This document shows, in pieces, positions 18,902-26,817 of a stretch of DNA of 64,000 nucleotides. The stretch lies in the NCBI RefSeq assembly GCF_000424625.1, contig NZ_AUKG01000002.1, positions 620,001-684,000 on the forward strand, read 5' to 3'. The position numbers and the translations under genes are program-made. This DNA comes from Conexibacter woesei Iso977N. GTDB taxonomy: Bacteria; Actinomycetota; Thermoleophilia; Solirubrobacterales; Solirubrobacteraceae. The number at the start of each line of letters is the position of its first letter. Position 1 is the stretch's first letter. The notes below the pieces were generated by a model. That model was not told where the DNA came from. It made no database searches and worked only from the letters and a program-made list of their open reading frames with translations.

Positions 18902-20316
18902 GCGACCACCTCCGGGGACATCGAGACGATCGCCTCTTCAATCTCCTCCGCCACGCTCTCCTGGCGCACCACGAGCGGCCCGACGAGCAGGAACGCCAGC
19001 GCCGACAGCGCGGCCGCGCCGGTCATCATCCACCAGGCGTCGTGGAACGCGCTCTCGACCTCGCTCGGCGACGGCGTCCCGATCACGGCCACCAACAACG
19101 CGACGCCGAGCGCGCTGCCGAACTGGCGGCTCATCGTCAGGACGGCCGAGCCGGTCGCCAGCCGCGCGGGCGGCAGCTGCGCGGTCGCCGCGCTGGCCAG
19201 CGACGGGTTGACGAGCCCGACGCCCATGCCGCCGATCAGCATCCCGGGCAGGTAGTCGGCCGCGTAGTGGACCTCGGTGCCGAGGTGCGTCGCCCACCAC
19301 ACGCCCGCCACCGCGAACAGCGCGGCGCCGACCGCGCCGACCGTCCGCGGCCCGATCCTGCCCGACAGGATCCCGCCCGCGACCGCGAACAGCGCGGCGA
19401 ACGCCGGGCCCGGCGCGATCTTCAGGCCCGCGTTCAGCGCGGTCTCGTGCCAGACCTCGGTCAGCCACAGGACCGACCCCAACAACATCGCGCTGAACCC
19501 GATGAAGAAGAATACGCCCGCGGCGTTGGACGCGGCGAACGCCCGGACCCTCAGCAGCTCGGGCTCGACGACCGGGACCGCGACGCGGCCGCTGCGGATC
19601 GCGAAGGCAATGCCCAGCACAACGGCGGCGGCGAACAGCGCCAGCACGCGCGGGTCGGTCCAGCCCCAGTCCGGACCCTCGATGATCGCGGCGATCAGCG
19701 TCGCGACGCTCGCGGTCAGCAGCCCGGCGCTGAGGAGGTCCGGCGCGGGCGCGTCCTCCTCGCGGATCTCGCGCAGCACGCGCGCGCCGAGGACGATCGC
19801 ACCAACCCCTACAGGAAGGTTGACGAGGAACACCCAGCGCCACGACAGCTCGACCAGCAGCCCGCCGATGACCGGCCCGGCCGCCGCCGCGGTGCCGCCG
19901 ACCGCCGCCCACAGGCCGATCGCCAGCCCGCGCTTCTCGGGCGGGAACTCCGGCAGCAGCAGGCCGAGTGAGGCCGGCATCAGGACCGCGGCGCCCGCGG
20001 CCTGCACGACGCGCGCGGCGATCAGGACGCCGACGCCCGGCGCGATCGCGCACGCGGCGCTCGCCGCCGTGAACAGCGCCAGCCCGCCGAGGAACGCGCG
20101 CTTGCGCCCGGCGCGGTCGGCCCAGCGCCCGGCGGGGACGAGCAGCGCGGCGAAGACGATCGCGTAGGCGTTGAGGATCCAGGACAGCGACGCCAGCGAC
20201 GTCCCGGCGAAGTCGCCCTGGATGTCGGGGAACGCGATGTTGACGATGAAGAGGTCGAGGCTCGCGACGAAGACCCCGACGGAGACGATCGACGCGACAC
20301 GGGCGCGGTGGCTCAT
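18898..20316 (-). CDS. MFS drug:H+ antiporter, DHA2 (EmrB/QacA) type
   Basis: This 472-residue protein has about fourteen membrane helices. It carries DHA2 motifs: FVASLDLFIVNIAFPDIQGDF in helix 1, RWADRAGRKRAFLGG (motif A), and the motif C region near GLLLVELSWRWVFLVNLPVGVGA. The family exports cationic and lipophilic drugs by proton exchange. The ATG at 20316 lies seven bases after a TAGCCT box and just downstream of a 12-bp inverted repeat, pointing to repressor control. An upstream ATG at 20352 would overlap that palindrome and is less likely. Confidence 0.92.
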   Translation of the reverse strand: MSHRARVASIVSVGVFVASLDLFIVNIAFPDIQGDFAGTSLASLSWILNAYAIVFAALLVPAGRWADRAGRKRAFLGGLALFTAASAACAIAPGVGVLIAARVVQAAGAAVLMPASLGLLLPEFPPEKRGLAIGLWAAVGGTAAAAGPVIGGLLVELSWRWVFLVNLPVGVGAIVLGARVLREIREEDAPAPDLLSAGLLTASVATLIAAIIEGPDWGWTDPRVLALFAAAVVLGIAFAIRSGRVAVPVVEPELLRVRAFAASNAAGVFFFIGFSAMLLGSVLWLTEVWHETALNAGLKIAPGPAFAALFAVAGGILSGRIGPRTVGAVGAALFAVAGVWWATHLGTEVHYAADYLPGMLIGGMGVGLVNPSLASAATAQLPPARLATGSAVLTMSRQFGSALGVALLVAVIGTPSPSEVESAFHDAWWMMTGAAALSALAFLLVGPLVVRQESVAEEIEEAIVSMSPEVVA

Positions 20317-20323
20317 GCGCCGC

Positions 20324-20329
20324 AGGCTA
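20324..20329 (-). promoter_or_regulatory. -10 box of the MFS-thioesterase operon
   Basis: TAGCCT on the minus strand ends seven bases before the ATG at 20316. The matching -35 position falls inside the palindrome at 20332-20360. Confidence 0.5.
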
Positions 20330-20331
20330 GC

Positions 20332-20360
20332 GGAGTGAGTTGCATGTCGCAACTCACTCC
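20332..20360. promoter_or_regulatory. perfect 12-bp inverted repeat, probable operator of the MFS gene
   Basis: GGAGTGAGTTGC and GCAACTCACTCC are separated by ATGTC. The element covers the expected -35 region of the MFS promoter and overlaps the stop codon of the upstream EamA gene. Its length and symmetry suit a TetR- or MarR-type dimer. It could also fold in RNA and end the EamA message. No regulator gene is adjacent to the exporter. Confidence 0.65.
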
Positions 20361-21274
20361 GTGGCGACGGCCTCCCGGCGGACGATGACGACGACCGAGG
20401 CGATCACCAGCGCCATCCCGGCGACCGTCGCGGCGGCGACCGACTCGCTCAGGAACAGCGCGCCGAGCGCGACCGCGATCACCGGGTTGACGTAGGCGTA
20501 GGTCGACACCCGCGAGATCGGCGCGTTGGACAGCAGCCAGGAGTACGCGGTGAACGCGACGATCGAGCCGACGACCACGAGGTAGGCGAGCGCCGCGAGC
20601 GACTTCGCGCTGAACGCACCGACATCGACGTCGCCGCCCTCGCCGCCGAGCAGCCCGCCGATCGTCAGGATCCCGCCGCCGAGCAGCAGCGACCACGCGG
20701 TCGACAGCAGCGGGTCCTTCGGCAGGTCCACGCGCGGGGAGATGAACGACCCCAGTGCCCACGAGAACGCGGCGACGATCACCAGCAGCGTCATCCCGAG
20801 CGGGACGTCGTCGGGGCGCCCGCCGGGCAGCATCAGGATCCCGACGCCGACGAACCCGAGCGCGACGCCGCCGAGCGTCGCGCGGTCCGGGCGGTCGCCG
20901 GTCACGCCGCGCAGCAACACGATGATCAACGGCTCGCTGGCGATCAGCAGCGCGGCGAGCCCGGACGGCACGTCCCTCTCGGCGACCGTGACGAGCCCGT
21001 TGCCGCCCGCGGCCAGCAGCGAGCCGACGACCAGGCACCAGCCGAGCTGCGCGCGCGTGACCCGGACGCTCGACTTGTAGAGCAGGAACGCGAGCATCGC
21101 GCCGCCCGCGATCAGGAAGCGCACGCCCGCGCCGAGCGCGGGCGGGACGGTCTCGACCATCACGCGGATCGCGAGGTAGGTCGAGCCCCAGATCAGGTAG
21201 ATGGCGCCGAGCGCCGCCCACACCCGCATCACCTGAGGAGGGGACGGAGAGGGAGGAGCGGCGCTGGCGCGCAT
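20354..21274 (-). CDS. EamA/DMT-family exporter
   Basis: The 306-residue protein has ten predicted helices in two EamA repeats. The first begins ALGAIYLIWGSTYLAIRVMVETVPP with LGAGVRFLIAGG; the second repeats near FSWALGSFISPRV and ends with NPVIAVALGALFLSESVAAATVAG. Members export amino acids and other metabolites. An internal Met (MRVWAALG, start 21229) is an alternative start that removes a Pro/Ser-rich head. It follows the GNAT-like gene by 19 bases, and both are divergent from the LysR gene. Confidence 0.9.
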   Translation of the reverse strand: MRASAAPPSPSPPQVMRVWAALGAIYLIWGSTYLAIRVMVETVPPALGAGVRFLIAGGAMLAFLLYKSSVRVTRAQLGWCLVVGSLLAAGGNGLVTVAERDVPSGLAALLIASEPLIIVLLRGVTGDRPDRATLGGVALGFVGVGILMLPGGRPDDVPLGMTLLVIVAAFSWALGSFISPRVDLPKDPLLSTAWSLLLGGGILTIGGLLGGEGGDVDVGAFSAKSLAALAYLVVVGSIVAFTAYSWLLSNAPISRVSTYAYVNPVIAVALGALFLSESVAAATVAGMALVIASVVVIVRREAVATE

Positions 21275-21293
21275 CAGGTGCCCGACGGTGGTG

Positions 21294-21650
21294 TCACCGC
21301 GCGAGGAGCGCGGGACGCCGGCGGGCGTTCACACCGGTGCGCCGGAGGATGTCCCGGCGGCCACGGACGAGCGCCGTGTCGGCGGCGCGCGTCTTGAGCA
21401 GGGCCACCAGGTCGGCGGTCGGTGCGAAGGGGTTGGCGATCGTGGTGCCGGTCTCGGTCGCGAGCGCGGCGAGCAGCCTGCCGTCGCGCTCGGCGACGAG
21501 GACCGGGCCGGTGAGGGGCCGGCGCGAGTCGAGGCGGGCGAGCCGCTCGAGCGTCGCCGCGTCGTCGGGGTAGGCGGGACGGATGACGACGGCGGCGATG
21601 AGGGGGAGCTTCGGGGAGGAGGGGGCGCTGCGGGGCATGGACAGGATCAT
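21294..21650 (-). CDS. short GNAT-like protein
   Basis: The 118-residue product contains the opening strand-helix of an acetyltransferase (VVIRPAYPDDAATLERLARLD). A second strand pair (GPVLVAERDGRLLAALATE) and a helix (APTADLVALLKTRAAD) follow, but the acetyl-CoA loop R/QxxGxG/A is absent. It is therefore a truncated or divergent GNAT fold, and activity is doubtful. The C-terminus is Arg-rich. It is probably cotranscribed with the EamA exporter and divergent from LysR, so it may belong to the same regulon. Confidence 0.65.
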   Translation of the reverse strand: MILSMPRSAPSSPKLPLIAAVVIRPAYPDDAATLERLARLDSRRPLTGPVLVAERDGRLLAALATETGTTIANPFAPTADLVALLKTRAADTALVRGRRDILRRTGVNARRRPALLAR

Positions 21651-21670
21651 GGGCGTTGCGCGCGATTAGC

Positions 21671-21685
21671 TCAAATGACATTTGA
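21671..21685. promoter_or_regulatory. LysR-type operator between lysR-family gene and GNAT-EamA operon
   Basis: TCAAATGACATTTGA is a perfect seven-base inverted repeat with a one-base centre, the AT-rich dyad expected for a LysR regulator. It lies 25-39 bases before the LysR start and 21-35 bases before the divergent start. It is one of the few AT-rich spots in the area. Confidence 0.65.
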
Positions 21686-21697
21686 TGACCGACCGAG

Positions 21698-21703
21698 TAA
21701 GTT
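21698..21703 (+). promoter_or_regulatory. -10 box of the LysR gene
   Basis: TAAGTT ends six bases before the ATG at 21710. The operator overlaps the spacer and -35 region, which suits autorepression. Confidence 0.45.
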
Positions 21704-21709
21704 CTGCTT

Positions 21710-22648
21710 ATGCTTGACGTCCGCCGCCTCAGGGTCCTGCGCGAGGTGGCTGCGCAGGGGTCGTTCTCCGCCGCCGCCGAGGCGCTGTCCTACACGCAGT
21801 CGGCGGTGTCGCAGCAGATCGCCGCGCTGGAGCGCGAGGCCGGCTCGAAGCTCGTGGAGCGCAGCGCGCGCGGCGTGTCGCTGACCGACGCCGGCAGGGC
21901 GCTGGTCGTCCACGCCGACGCGATCCTCGCGCGGCTGGCCGACGCCGAGGAGGAGCTGCACGCGATCGCCGGGCTGCGCGGCGGGCGGCTGCGCCTGGCG
22001 GCGTTCTCGAGCGCGTGCTGCACGCTGATGCCGCTGGCGGTCGCGCGCTTCCGGGAGCGCCATCCGGGCGTGGAGCTGTCGCTGGTCCCGGCCGAGCCCG
22101 AGGACGGCGCGAAGCTGCTGCGGACCGGTGAGGCCGACGTCGCGCTGTCGATCGAGACGACGTTCGCCAAGCGCCACGAGGACGACCTCGACGTCGTCAC
22201 GCTGCTCGACGATCCCATGTACATCATGTTGCCCCGCGACCATCCGATGGCGAGCCGGTCGCGGCTGAAGCTCGCCGACCTCGTCGACGAGCCGTGGATG
22301 ATCGGGACCGCGGGGACGTGCCCGGACACGTCGATCTTCCTGCGCGCGTGCGCGGCCGCGGGCTTCGAGCCGAACATCGCCTTCAACCTCGACGACTACA
22401 ACGCGATCCAGGGCTTCGTCGCCGCGGGGATGGGCATCTCGTTCATCCCCGACCTCGCGCTGGTCAACGTGCGCGACGACGTGGTCGTCCGGTCGTTCGG
22501 CCCGGGCCGCCCGCCGGTCCGGCGGATCGTGGGGCTGACGCTGGCCGACTCGTTCCGGTCGCCGGCCAAGCAGGCGATGCTCGACGTACTGCTCGAGGTC
22601 GCCGCGGAGTTCGGCGCGGGGCGGACCGAGCTGGCGCTCGCCTCCTAG
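21710..22648 (+). CDS. LysR-family transcriptional regulator
   Basis: The 312-residue protein has the N-terminal winged helix-turn-helix (LRVLREVAAQGSFSAAAEALSYTQSAVSQQIAALE) and a periplasmic-binding-type effector domain from about residue 90. That domain has GRLRLAAFSSACCTLMPLAVARFRERHPGVEL and VAAGMGISFIPDLAL. It probably controls the divergent GNAT-EamA operon and itself through the dyad at 21671. The effector is unknown. The DUF488 gene starts four bases after its stop and may be cotranscribed. Confidence 0.93.
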   Translation: MLDVRRLRVLREVAAQGSFSAAAEALSYTQSAVSQQIAALEREAGSKLVERSARGVSLTDAGRALVVHADAILARLADAEEELHAIAGLRGGRLRLAAFSSACCTLMPLAVARFRERHPGVELSLVPAEPEDGAKLLRTGEADVALSIETTFAKRHEDDLDVVTLLDDPMYIMLPRDHPMASRSRLKLADLVDEPWMIGTAGTCPDTSIFLRACAAAGFEPNIAFNLDDYNAIQGFVAAGMGISFIPDLALVNVRDDVVVRSFGPGRPPVRRIVGLTLADSFRSPAKQAMLDVLLEVAAEFGAGRTELALAS

Positions 22649-22652
22649 CCGC

Positions 22653-23195
22653 GTGGACCTCTTCACCGTCGGGCACTCGTCGCACAGCGTCGCCGCGTTC
22701 GCGGGGCTGCTGCGCGGCGCCGGCGTCGTCCAGGTCGCCGACGTGCGCCGCTGGCCGCGCTCGCGGCGCCACCCGCACTTCGACGACGACGCGCTGGCGG
22801 TCGAGCTGGCGGCGTCCGGGATCGCCTACGCGCATGTGGTGGAGCTCGGCGGCCATCGCGATCCGGTGGCGGGGTCGGTCAACGACGGCTGGGAGCTGCC
22901 GGCCTTCAACGGCTACGCCGACCACATGGCGTCGGCCGAGTTCGCGCGCGGGTTGGAGAAGTTGATGGCCTTGGCCGCGGCGCGCCCGACCGCGGTGATG
23001 TGCGCCGAGGGCGACTGGCACCGCTGCCACCGCCAGCTGATCGCCGACGTCGTCGAGCTGCGCGGGCTCGCGCAGGTCCGGCATGTTGGTGTGGATGGCG
23101 CGATCGAGCCGCACGCGGTCACGGCGTTCGCCGTCTTCGAGGGCGACAGCGGGCTGCCGCGCTACCCGGCGCAGCAGCTCGGGCTCGCCTTCTGA
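22653..23195 (+). CDS. DUF488-family protein
   Basis: This 180-residue protein shows the DUF488 hallmarks: the N-terminal FTVGHSSHSVAAF, VADVRRWPRSRRHPHFD near residue 30, and the C-terminal cysteine and His block VMCAEGDWHRCHRQLIADVV. The family is widespread and lacks a confirmed reaction. The conserved C-x-E-x2-W-H-R-C-H-R motif suggests a catalytic or metal site. It begins with GTG four bases after the LysR stop. Its stop is one base from that of the convergent fumarylacetoacetase-family gene. Confidence 0.9.
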   Translation: MDLFTVGHSSHSVAAFAGLLRGAGVVQVADVRRWPRSRRHPHFDDDALAVELAASGIAYAHVVELGGHRDPVAGSVNDGWELPAFNGYADHMASAEFARGLEKLMALAAARPTAVMCAEGDWHRCHRQLIADVVELRGLAQVRHVGVDGAIEPHAVTAFAVFEGDSGLPRYPAQQLGLAF

Positions 23196-23196
23196 G

Positions 23197-24030
23197 CTAG
23201 ACGATGGGGTTGGTCAGCTCGCCCAGACCGGGCGCGCTGATCGTCACGAGGTCGCCGGGCTGCAGCCAGCGCGGCGTCGCGCCGTCCTCGGTGTTCAGCT
23301 CCAGCAGGCAGCCGCGGTTCAGCGTGCCCGAGCCGAGGACGTCGCCGGGGCGCAGCTCGGTCTCGCGCGCCGCCTGGGCGACGAGCTGCGGCCACGACCA
23401 GTGCATCGCGCCGGCGTCGGACTCCGAGAGGACCTCGCCGTTGACCTCGACCTTCGCGGTCAGCGCCAGGCGCCCGTCCTCGATCGGCAGCTCGTCGGGC
23501 GTGACCAGCCACGGGCCGAGCGACGTCGCGAAGTCCTTGCCCTTGGCCGGCCCGAGGCCGACGCTCATCTCGCGGCCCTGGATGTCGCGCGCCGACCAGT
23601 CGTTGAGCAGCGTGTAGCCGGCGATCTCGGCGTCCTCGCCGATCACGGCCGCGATCTCCAGCTCGAAGTCGAGCAGCTCGCAGCCGGCGGGGCGCCTGAC
23701 CGCGTCGCGCGGGCCGACGATCCCGGCGGGGTTGGAGAAGTAGAAGACCGGCGCCTCGTACCAGGCGTCCGGGATCGCGTCGAGGCCGCGCAGGCGCTGG
23801 CCGGTCGCGACGTGGCCCTCGTAGGCGAAGAAGTCGCGGACCGACGGCGGCGTCGTGACCGGCGCCTGCAGGAAGACGTCGGCCAGCGCGTGGTCGCGGC
23901 CGGCCGGCGCGTGGCCCTCGCCCCGGAGGTAGTCGAGCATCGTGTGGGCCGCCAGCTCGACGACGCGCTCGCCGTCGAGGCGGCCGACGCGCTGCGCGCC
24001 GTGGGGATCGCGGAACGTGACGAGGCGCAT
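23197..24030 (-). CDS. fumarylacetoacetate hydrolase-family enzyme
   Basis: The 277-residue protein has the C-terminal FAH fold. Metal-binding acids lie in CELLDFELEIAAVIGED (ExE) and the downstream NDWSARDIQ, with GKDFATSLGPWLVTPDEL and VLGSGTLNRGCLLEL following. The N-terminal domain (MRLVTFRDPHGAQRVG) is the short type of 2-hydroxyhepta-diene-dioate isomerase, acylpyruvase and related hydrolases. The substrate is probably a beta-diketo acid from aromatic catabolism, but no pathway genes adjoin it. The ATG at 24030 fits the family start. The frame stays open far upstream only because of base composition. Confidence 0.9.
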   Translation of the reverse strand: MRLVTFRDPHGAQRVGRLDGERVVELAAHTMLDYLRGEGHAPAGRDHALADVFLQAPVTTPPSVRDFFAYEGHVATGQRLRGLDAIPDAWYEAPVFYFSNPAGIVGPRDAVRRPAGCELLDFELEIAAVIGEDAEIAGYTLLNDWSARDIQGREMSVGLGPAKGKDFATSLGPWLVTPDELPIEDGRLALTAKVEVNGEVLSESDAGAMHWSWPQLVAQAARETELRPGDVLGSGTLNRGCLLELNTEDGATPRWLQPGDLVTISAPGLGELTNPIV

Positions 24031-24136
24031 TCGGCAACGGACGGTAGTGGTTGTGCGGGCCCCTGTGGGAGTGAGCACGAACACCTGCAAACGTCCGCAA
24101 AACCGACAAATGGTCCGCTGCGGGGTCCGGGATTGC

Positions 24137-24142
24137 GATAGT
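24137..24142 (+). promoter_or_regulatory. -10 box for the SnoaL-like gene
   Basis: GATAGT ends eight bases before the GTG at 24151. Upstream, 24090-24110 is unusually A-rich for this DNA. Confidence 0.45.
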
Positions 24143-24150
24143 GATGGGCC

Positions 24151-24573
24151 GTGGCGGCGAGCGACGTCGACATCGTGCGGGCCGCCTTCGCGGCCTTCGA
24201 GCACCGGGACGCGGATGCGCTGGTGGCGATCTGCCGACCCGACATCGTGTTCCAGCCCGTGACCGCGCAGATCGCCGCGGGCGGTGTCCCGTACCGCGGC
24301 CACGAGGGGATGCGGACCTACCTGGAGGACGTCGGGCGCGTCTGGCAGGAGCTGCGGCCCTCGCCCGACACGTGGTACCTGCGCGACGGCGGCGTCGTCG
24401 TCGCGACCGGGCGCGTCTACGCCTGGGGCGCCGGCCGCGTCGTCGACTCGCCGTGCGGTTGGCTCTGGCGCGTGCAGGACGGCGGGCTCGTCTATGGCCA
24501 GATCTTCGAGACCGCCGCCGCGGCGCTGGCCGCGGCCGGGATCGAGCCCGACGCCGAGCCCTCGGCGGCCTGA
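24151..24573 (+). CDS. SnoaL-like (NTF2-fold) protein
   Basis: The 140-residue protein has the NTF2 cone-fold layout. The N-terminal helix DVDIVRAAFAAFEHRDADALVAI is followed by CRPDIVFQPV, YRGHEGMRTYLEDVG, and strands VVVATGRVYAWGAGRV and GWLWRVQDGGLVYGQIFET. Members include polyketide cyclases, isomerases and non-enzymatic ligand binders. Catalytic identity cannot be inferred. The GTG start follows a -10-like box. The next gene begins 45 bases downstream. Confidence 0.8.
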   Translation: MAASDVDIVRAAFAAFEHRDADALVAICRPDIVFQPVTAQIAAGGVPYRGHEGMRTYLEDVGRVWQELRPSPDTWYLRDGGVVVATGRVYAWGAGRVVDSPCGWLWRVQDGGLVYGQIFETAAAALAAAGIEPDAEPSAA

Positions 24574-24605
24574 CCCAGCGAGTCGTGTTCCGTTGTCCGC
24601 CGGAG

Positions 24606-24611
24606 TACGCT
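24606..24611 (+). promoter_or_regulatory. -10 box for the RsbW-like gene
   Basis: TACGCT ends seven bases before the GTG at 24619 and favours that start over the ATG at 24637. Confidence 0.45.
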
Positions 24612-24618
24612 CGGCGGC

Positions 24619-25017
24619 GTGGGTGGGTCGAGGACGATGAGCTTCAGGGCGGTTGCGGAGCCGGCGACGCTCGGTTCGCTGCGCGACGCGCTGGGCGCGT
24701 TCCTGGACGAGACGGGCGCCGGCGAGCAGCTGCGGTTCGACGTCATGCTCGCCGTCTCGGAGGCGGCCAACAACGTGTTGCTGCACGCCTACCGGACCTG
24801 CGCGCAGCCGGGCGCGATCCGGGTCGCCGCGACCGCGGGCACGGAGCGCATCGAGGTCACGATCGAGGACGACGGCGGCGGCCTCGCGCCACGCCCGGAC
24901 TCACCCGGCGCCGGCCTCGGGCTGCCGATGATGGCCCAGCTCACCGACGACCTCGACGTCCGGCGCCTGCCGGCCGGCGGGACCAGCGTCGCGATGGCCT
25001 GGCGGCGGACCGCCTAG
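24619..25017 (+). CDS. RsbW-like ATP-binding anti-sigma regulatory factor
   Basis: The 132-residue protein is a stand-alone GHKL ATPase domain. It has the N box VSEAANNVLLHAY, the G1 region IEDDGGGLAPRPDSPG and the G2 region GAGLGLPMMAQLTDDLDV. Such proteins are serine kinases that hold a stress sigma factor or phosphorylate an anti-anti-sigma protein. Neither partner is adjacent, so its target is unknown. The GTG start is supported by the preceding TACGCT box. The ATG at 24637 would remove six residues. Confidence 0.87.
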   Translation: MGGSRTMSFRAVAEPATLGSLRDALGAFLDETGAGEQLRFDVMLAVSEAANNVLLHAYRTCAQPGAIRVAATAGTERIEVTIEDDGGGLAPRPDSPGAGLGLPMMAQLTDDLDVRRLPAGGTSVAMAWRRTA

Positions 25018-25148
25018 CCTCGTCGGACGAGTACGCCTTCCCGGCGCACGCCGCGGTCAGCCGTGCGACAGGCTGCACGAAGCGCGCGCGTCATGATGGT
25101 GTCTCAGACGAACTGCTCACTTCCAAGCAAAGGACCGAGAGAGCTCAC

Positions 25149-26519
25149 ATGGCTGATTACGCGGTTGTCGACCCGGCGACGGGCGAGACGATCAAGGAGT
25201 ACCCGACGATCAGCGACGGCGACCTGGACGCGGCCATCGGCCGCGCCTACGCGGCGCACGAGGGCTGGAGCAAGGGCAAGACGGTCGCCGAGCGCGCCGA
25301 GCTGATCCGCAAGGTCGGCGATCTGCACAACGAGCGCAAGGACGAGCTCGGCGCGATCATCGCGCGCGAGATGGGCAAGCCGATCGAGCAGGCCGTCGGC
25401 GAGGTCGAGTTCTCGGCGGCGATCTACCACTACTACGCCGACAACGCGGAGTCGCTCCTGAAGGACGAGCCGATCGAGCTGCTCGAGGGCGAGGGCTCGG
25501 CGTTCATCCGCCGCTCGTCGGTCGGCGTCCTGCTCGGCATCATGCCGTGGAACTACCCCTACTACCAGGTGGCCCGCTTCGCCGGCCCGAACCTGGTGAT
25601 CGGGAACACGGTCCTGCTCAAGCACGCGCCGCAGTGCCCGGAGTCGGCCGCCGCGATCGAGCAGATCTACCAGGACGCCGGCGTCCCCGCCGACGCCTAC
25701 ATCAACATCTACGCGACCAACGACCAGATCTCGACGGTCATCGCCGACCCGCGCGTGCAGGGCGTCTCCCTGACCGGCTCGGGCCGCGCGGGCGCCGCCG
25801 TCGCCGAGCAGGCCGGGCGTCACCTCAAGAAGGTCGTCCTGGAGCTGGGCGGGTCCGACCCGTTCCTGGTCCTGGCCACCGACGACCTCGACGCGGTCGT
25901 CGAGAACGCGGTCGGCGGCCGGATGGAGAACGGCGGCCAGGCCTGCAACGCGGCCAAGCGCTTCATCGTCGTCGACTCGCTCTACGACGAGTTCCTGGAG
26001 AGGTTCACCGCCGCGCTGAAGGCGCTCGAGCCGAGCGACCCCAAGGTCGAGGGCGCGTCCTACGGCCCGCTGTCCTCGACGGCGGCCGCGGATCGCCTTG
26101 AGGAGCAGGTCAAGAAGGCCACCGAGTCGGGCGCCGAGCTCGTCACCGGCGGCAGCCGCGACGGCAACTTCTTCAAGACGACCGTGCTGACCGGCATCAC
26201 GCCGGACAACCCGGCCTACAAGGAGGAGTTCTTCGGCCCGGTCGCCTCGGTCTACAAGGTGTCGGACGAGGACGAGGCGGTCACGCTCGCCAACGACACC
26301 GACTTCGGCCTCGGGTCTTACGTGTTCACCAACGACAAGGACCAGGCGCTGCGCGTCGCCGACAAGATCGAGGCCGGCATGGTCTTCGTCAACGCGGTCG
26401 GCGCCGAGGGCGTCGAGCTGCCCTTCGGCGGCGTCAAGCAGTCCGGCTTCGGCCGCGAGCTCGGCCGCTTCGGCGCCGACGAGTTCGTGAACAAGAAGCT
26501 CATCCGCGTCGTCGCCTAG
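25149..26519 (+). CDS. NAD(P)-dependent aldehyde dehydrogenase, succinate-semialdehyde dehydrogenase-like
   Basis: This 456-residue enzyme has all catalytic residues: Asn135 (MPWNYPYYQ), Lys158 ([11 protein letters not shown]), Glu232 (LELGGSDPF) and Cys266 ([12 protein letters not shown]). It oxidises an aldehyde to the acid. The short N-terminus and the PWNYPYYQ and KHAPQCP motifs resemble the GabD2/succinate-semialdehyde group. The 131 bases upstream have no clear core promoter or strong Shine-Dalgarno sequence. A long hairpin follows the stop. Confidence 0.93.
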   Translation: MADYAVVDPATGETIKEYPTISDGDLDAAIGRAYAAHEGWSKGKTVAERAELIRKVGDLHNERKDELGAIIAREMGKPIEQAVGEVEFSAAIYHYYADNAESLLKDEPIELLEGEGSAFIRRSSVGVLLGIMPWNYPYYQVARFAGPNLVIGNTVLLKHAPQCPESAAAIEQIYQDAGVPADAYINIYATNDQISTVIADPRVQGVSLTGSGRAGAAVAEQAGRHLKKVVLELGGSDPFLVLATDDLDAVVENAVGGRMENGGQACNAAKRFIVVDSLYDEFLERFTAALKALEPSDPKVEGASYGPLSSTAAADRLEEQVKKATESGAELVTGGSRDGNFFKTTVLTGITPDNPAYKEEFFGPVASVYKVSDEDEAVTLANDTDFGLGSYVFTNDKDQALRVADKIEAGMVFVNAVGAEGVELPFGGVKQSGFGRELGRFGADEFVNKKLIRVVA

Positions 26520-26540
26520 CCCGCGCGCGGACTCGACGGA

Positions 26541-26593
26541 TGATCGATCGCCCGGCGCCGCGGCTTGCGGCGCCGGGAGCGATCGACCGATCA
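26541..26593 (+). terminator. long hairpin terminator after the aldehyde dehydrogenase gene
   Basis: An 11-bp perfect core, CCCGGCGCCGC with GCGGCGCCGGG, closes a five-base loop. It is extended by a second stem, TCGATCG with CGATCGA, across a two-base bulge. It begins 22 bases after the stop. No T run follows, as is usual for high-GC actinobacteria. Confidence 0.7.
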
Positions 26594-26601
26594 CCGCGGT
26601 G

Positions 26602-26754
26602 ATGGTCCGCATCCTGCGCAACATCCTGCTGCACCTCCTGTCCGCCGGGATGCTCGTCGCCGCCATCGCCTCGCAGGACGCGTACTGGCACAACATGCTG
26701 CTGCTGATCGCCGGCGGCGCGTTCGTGCTCGCCTGGGTCCCGCTCGGGGACTAG
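26602..26754 (+). CDS. 50-residue two-helix membrane protein
   Basis: A short frame runs from the ATG at 26602 to a TAG at 26752. It encodes two hydrophobic segments (ILLHLLSAGMLVAAIAS and MLLLIAGGAFVLAWVPL) separated by the polar turn QDAYWHN. The hydrophobicity pattern and codon use look like a real small membrane protein rather than noise. It lies between the dehydrogenase terminator and the PrsW gene. No function can be assigned. Confidence 0.5.
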   Translation: MVRILRNILLHLLSAGMLVAAIASQDAYWHNMLLLIAGGAFVLAWVPLGD

Positions 26755-26817
26755 CGACTCTTCACTCCCGGCGGGCGGTTTGCGGATCACCCGGCGGTGC
26801 GCGAATCTGAGCGGGTC

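Noticed and set aside
18898-20352. ATG at 20352 as the MFS start
   Set aside because: It would place the start inside the palindrome and upstream of the TAGCCT box. The added residues are not membrane-like.
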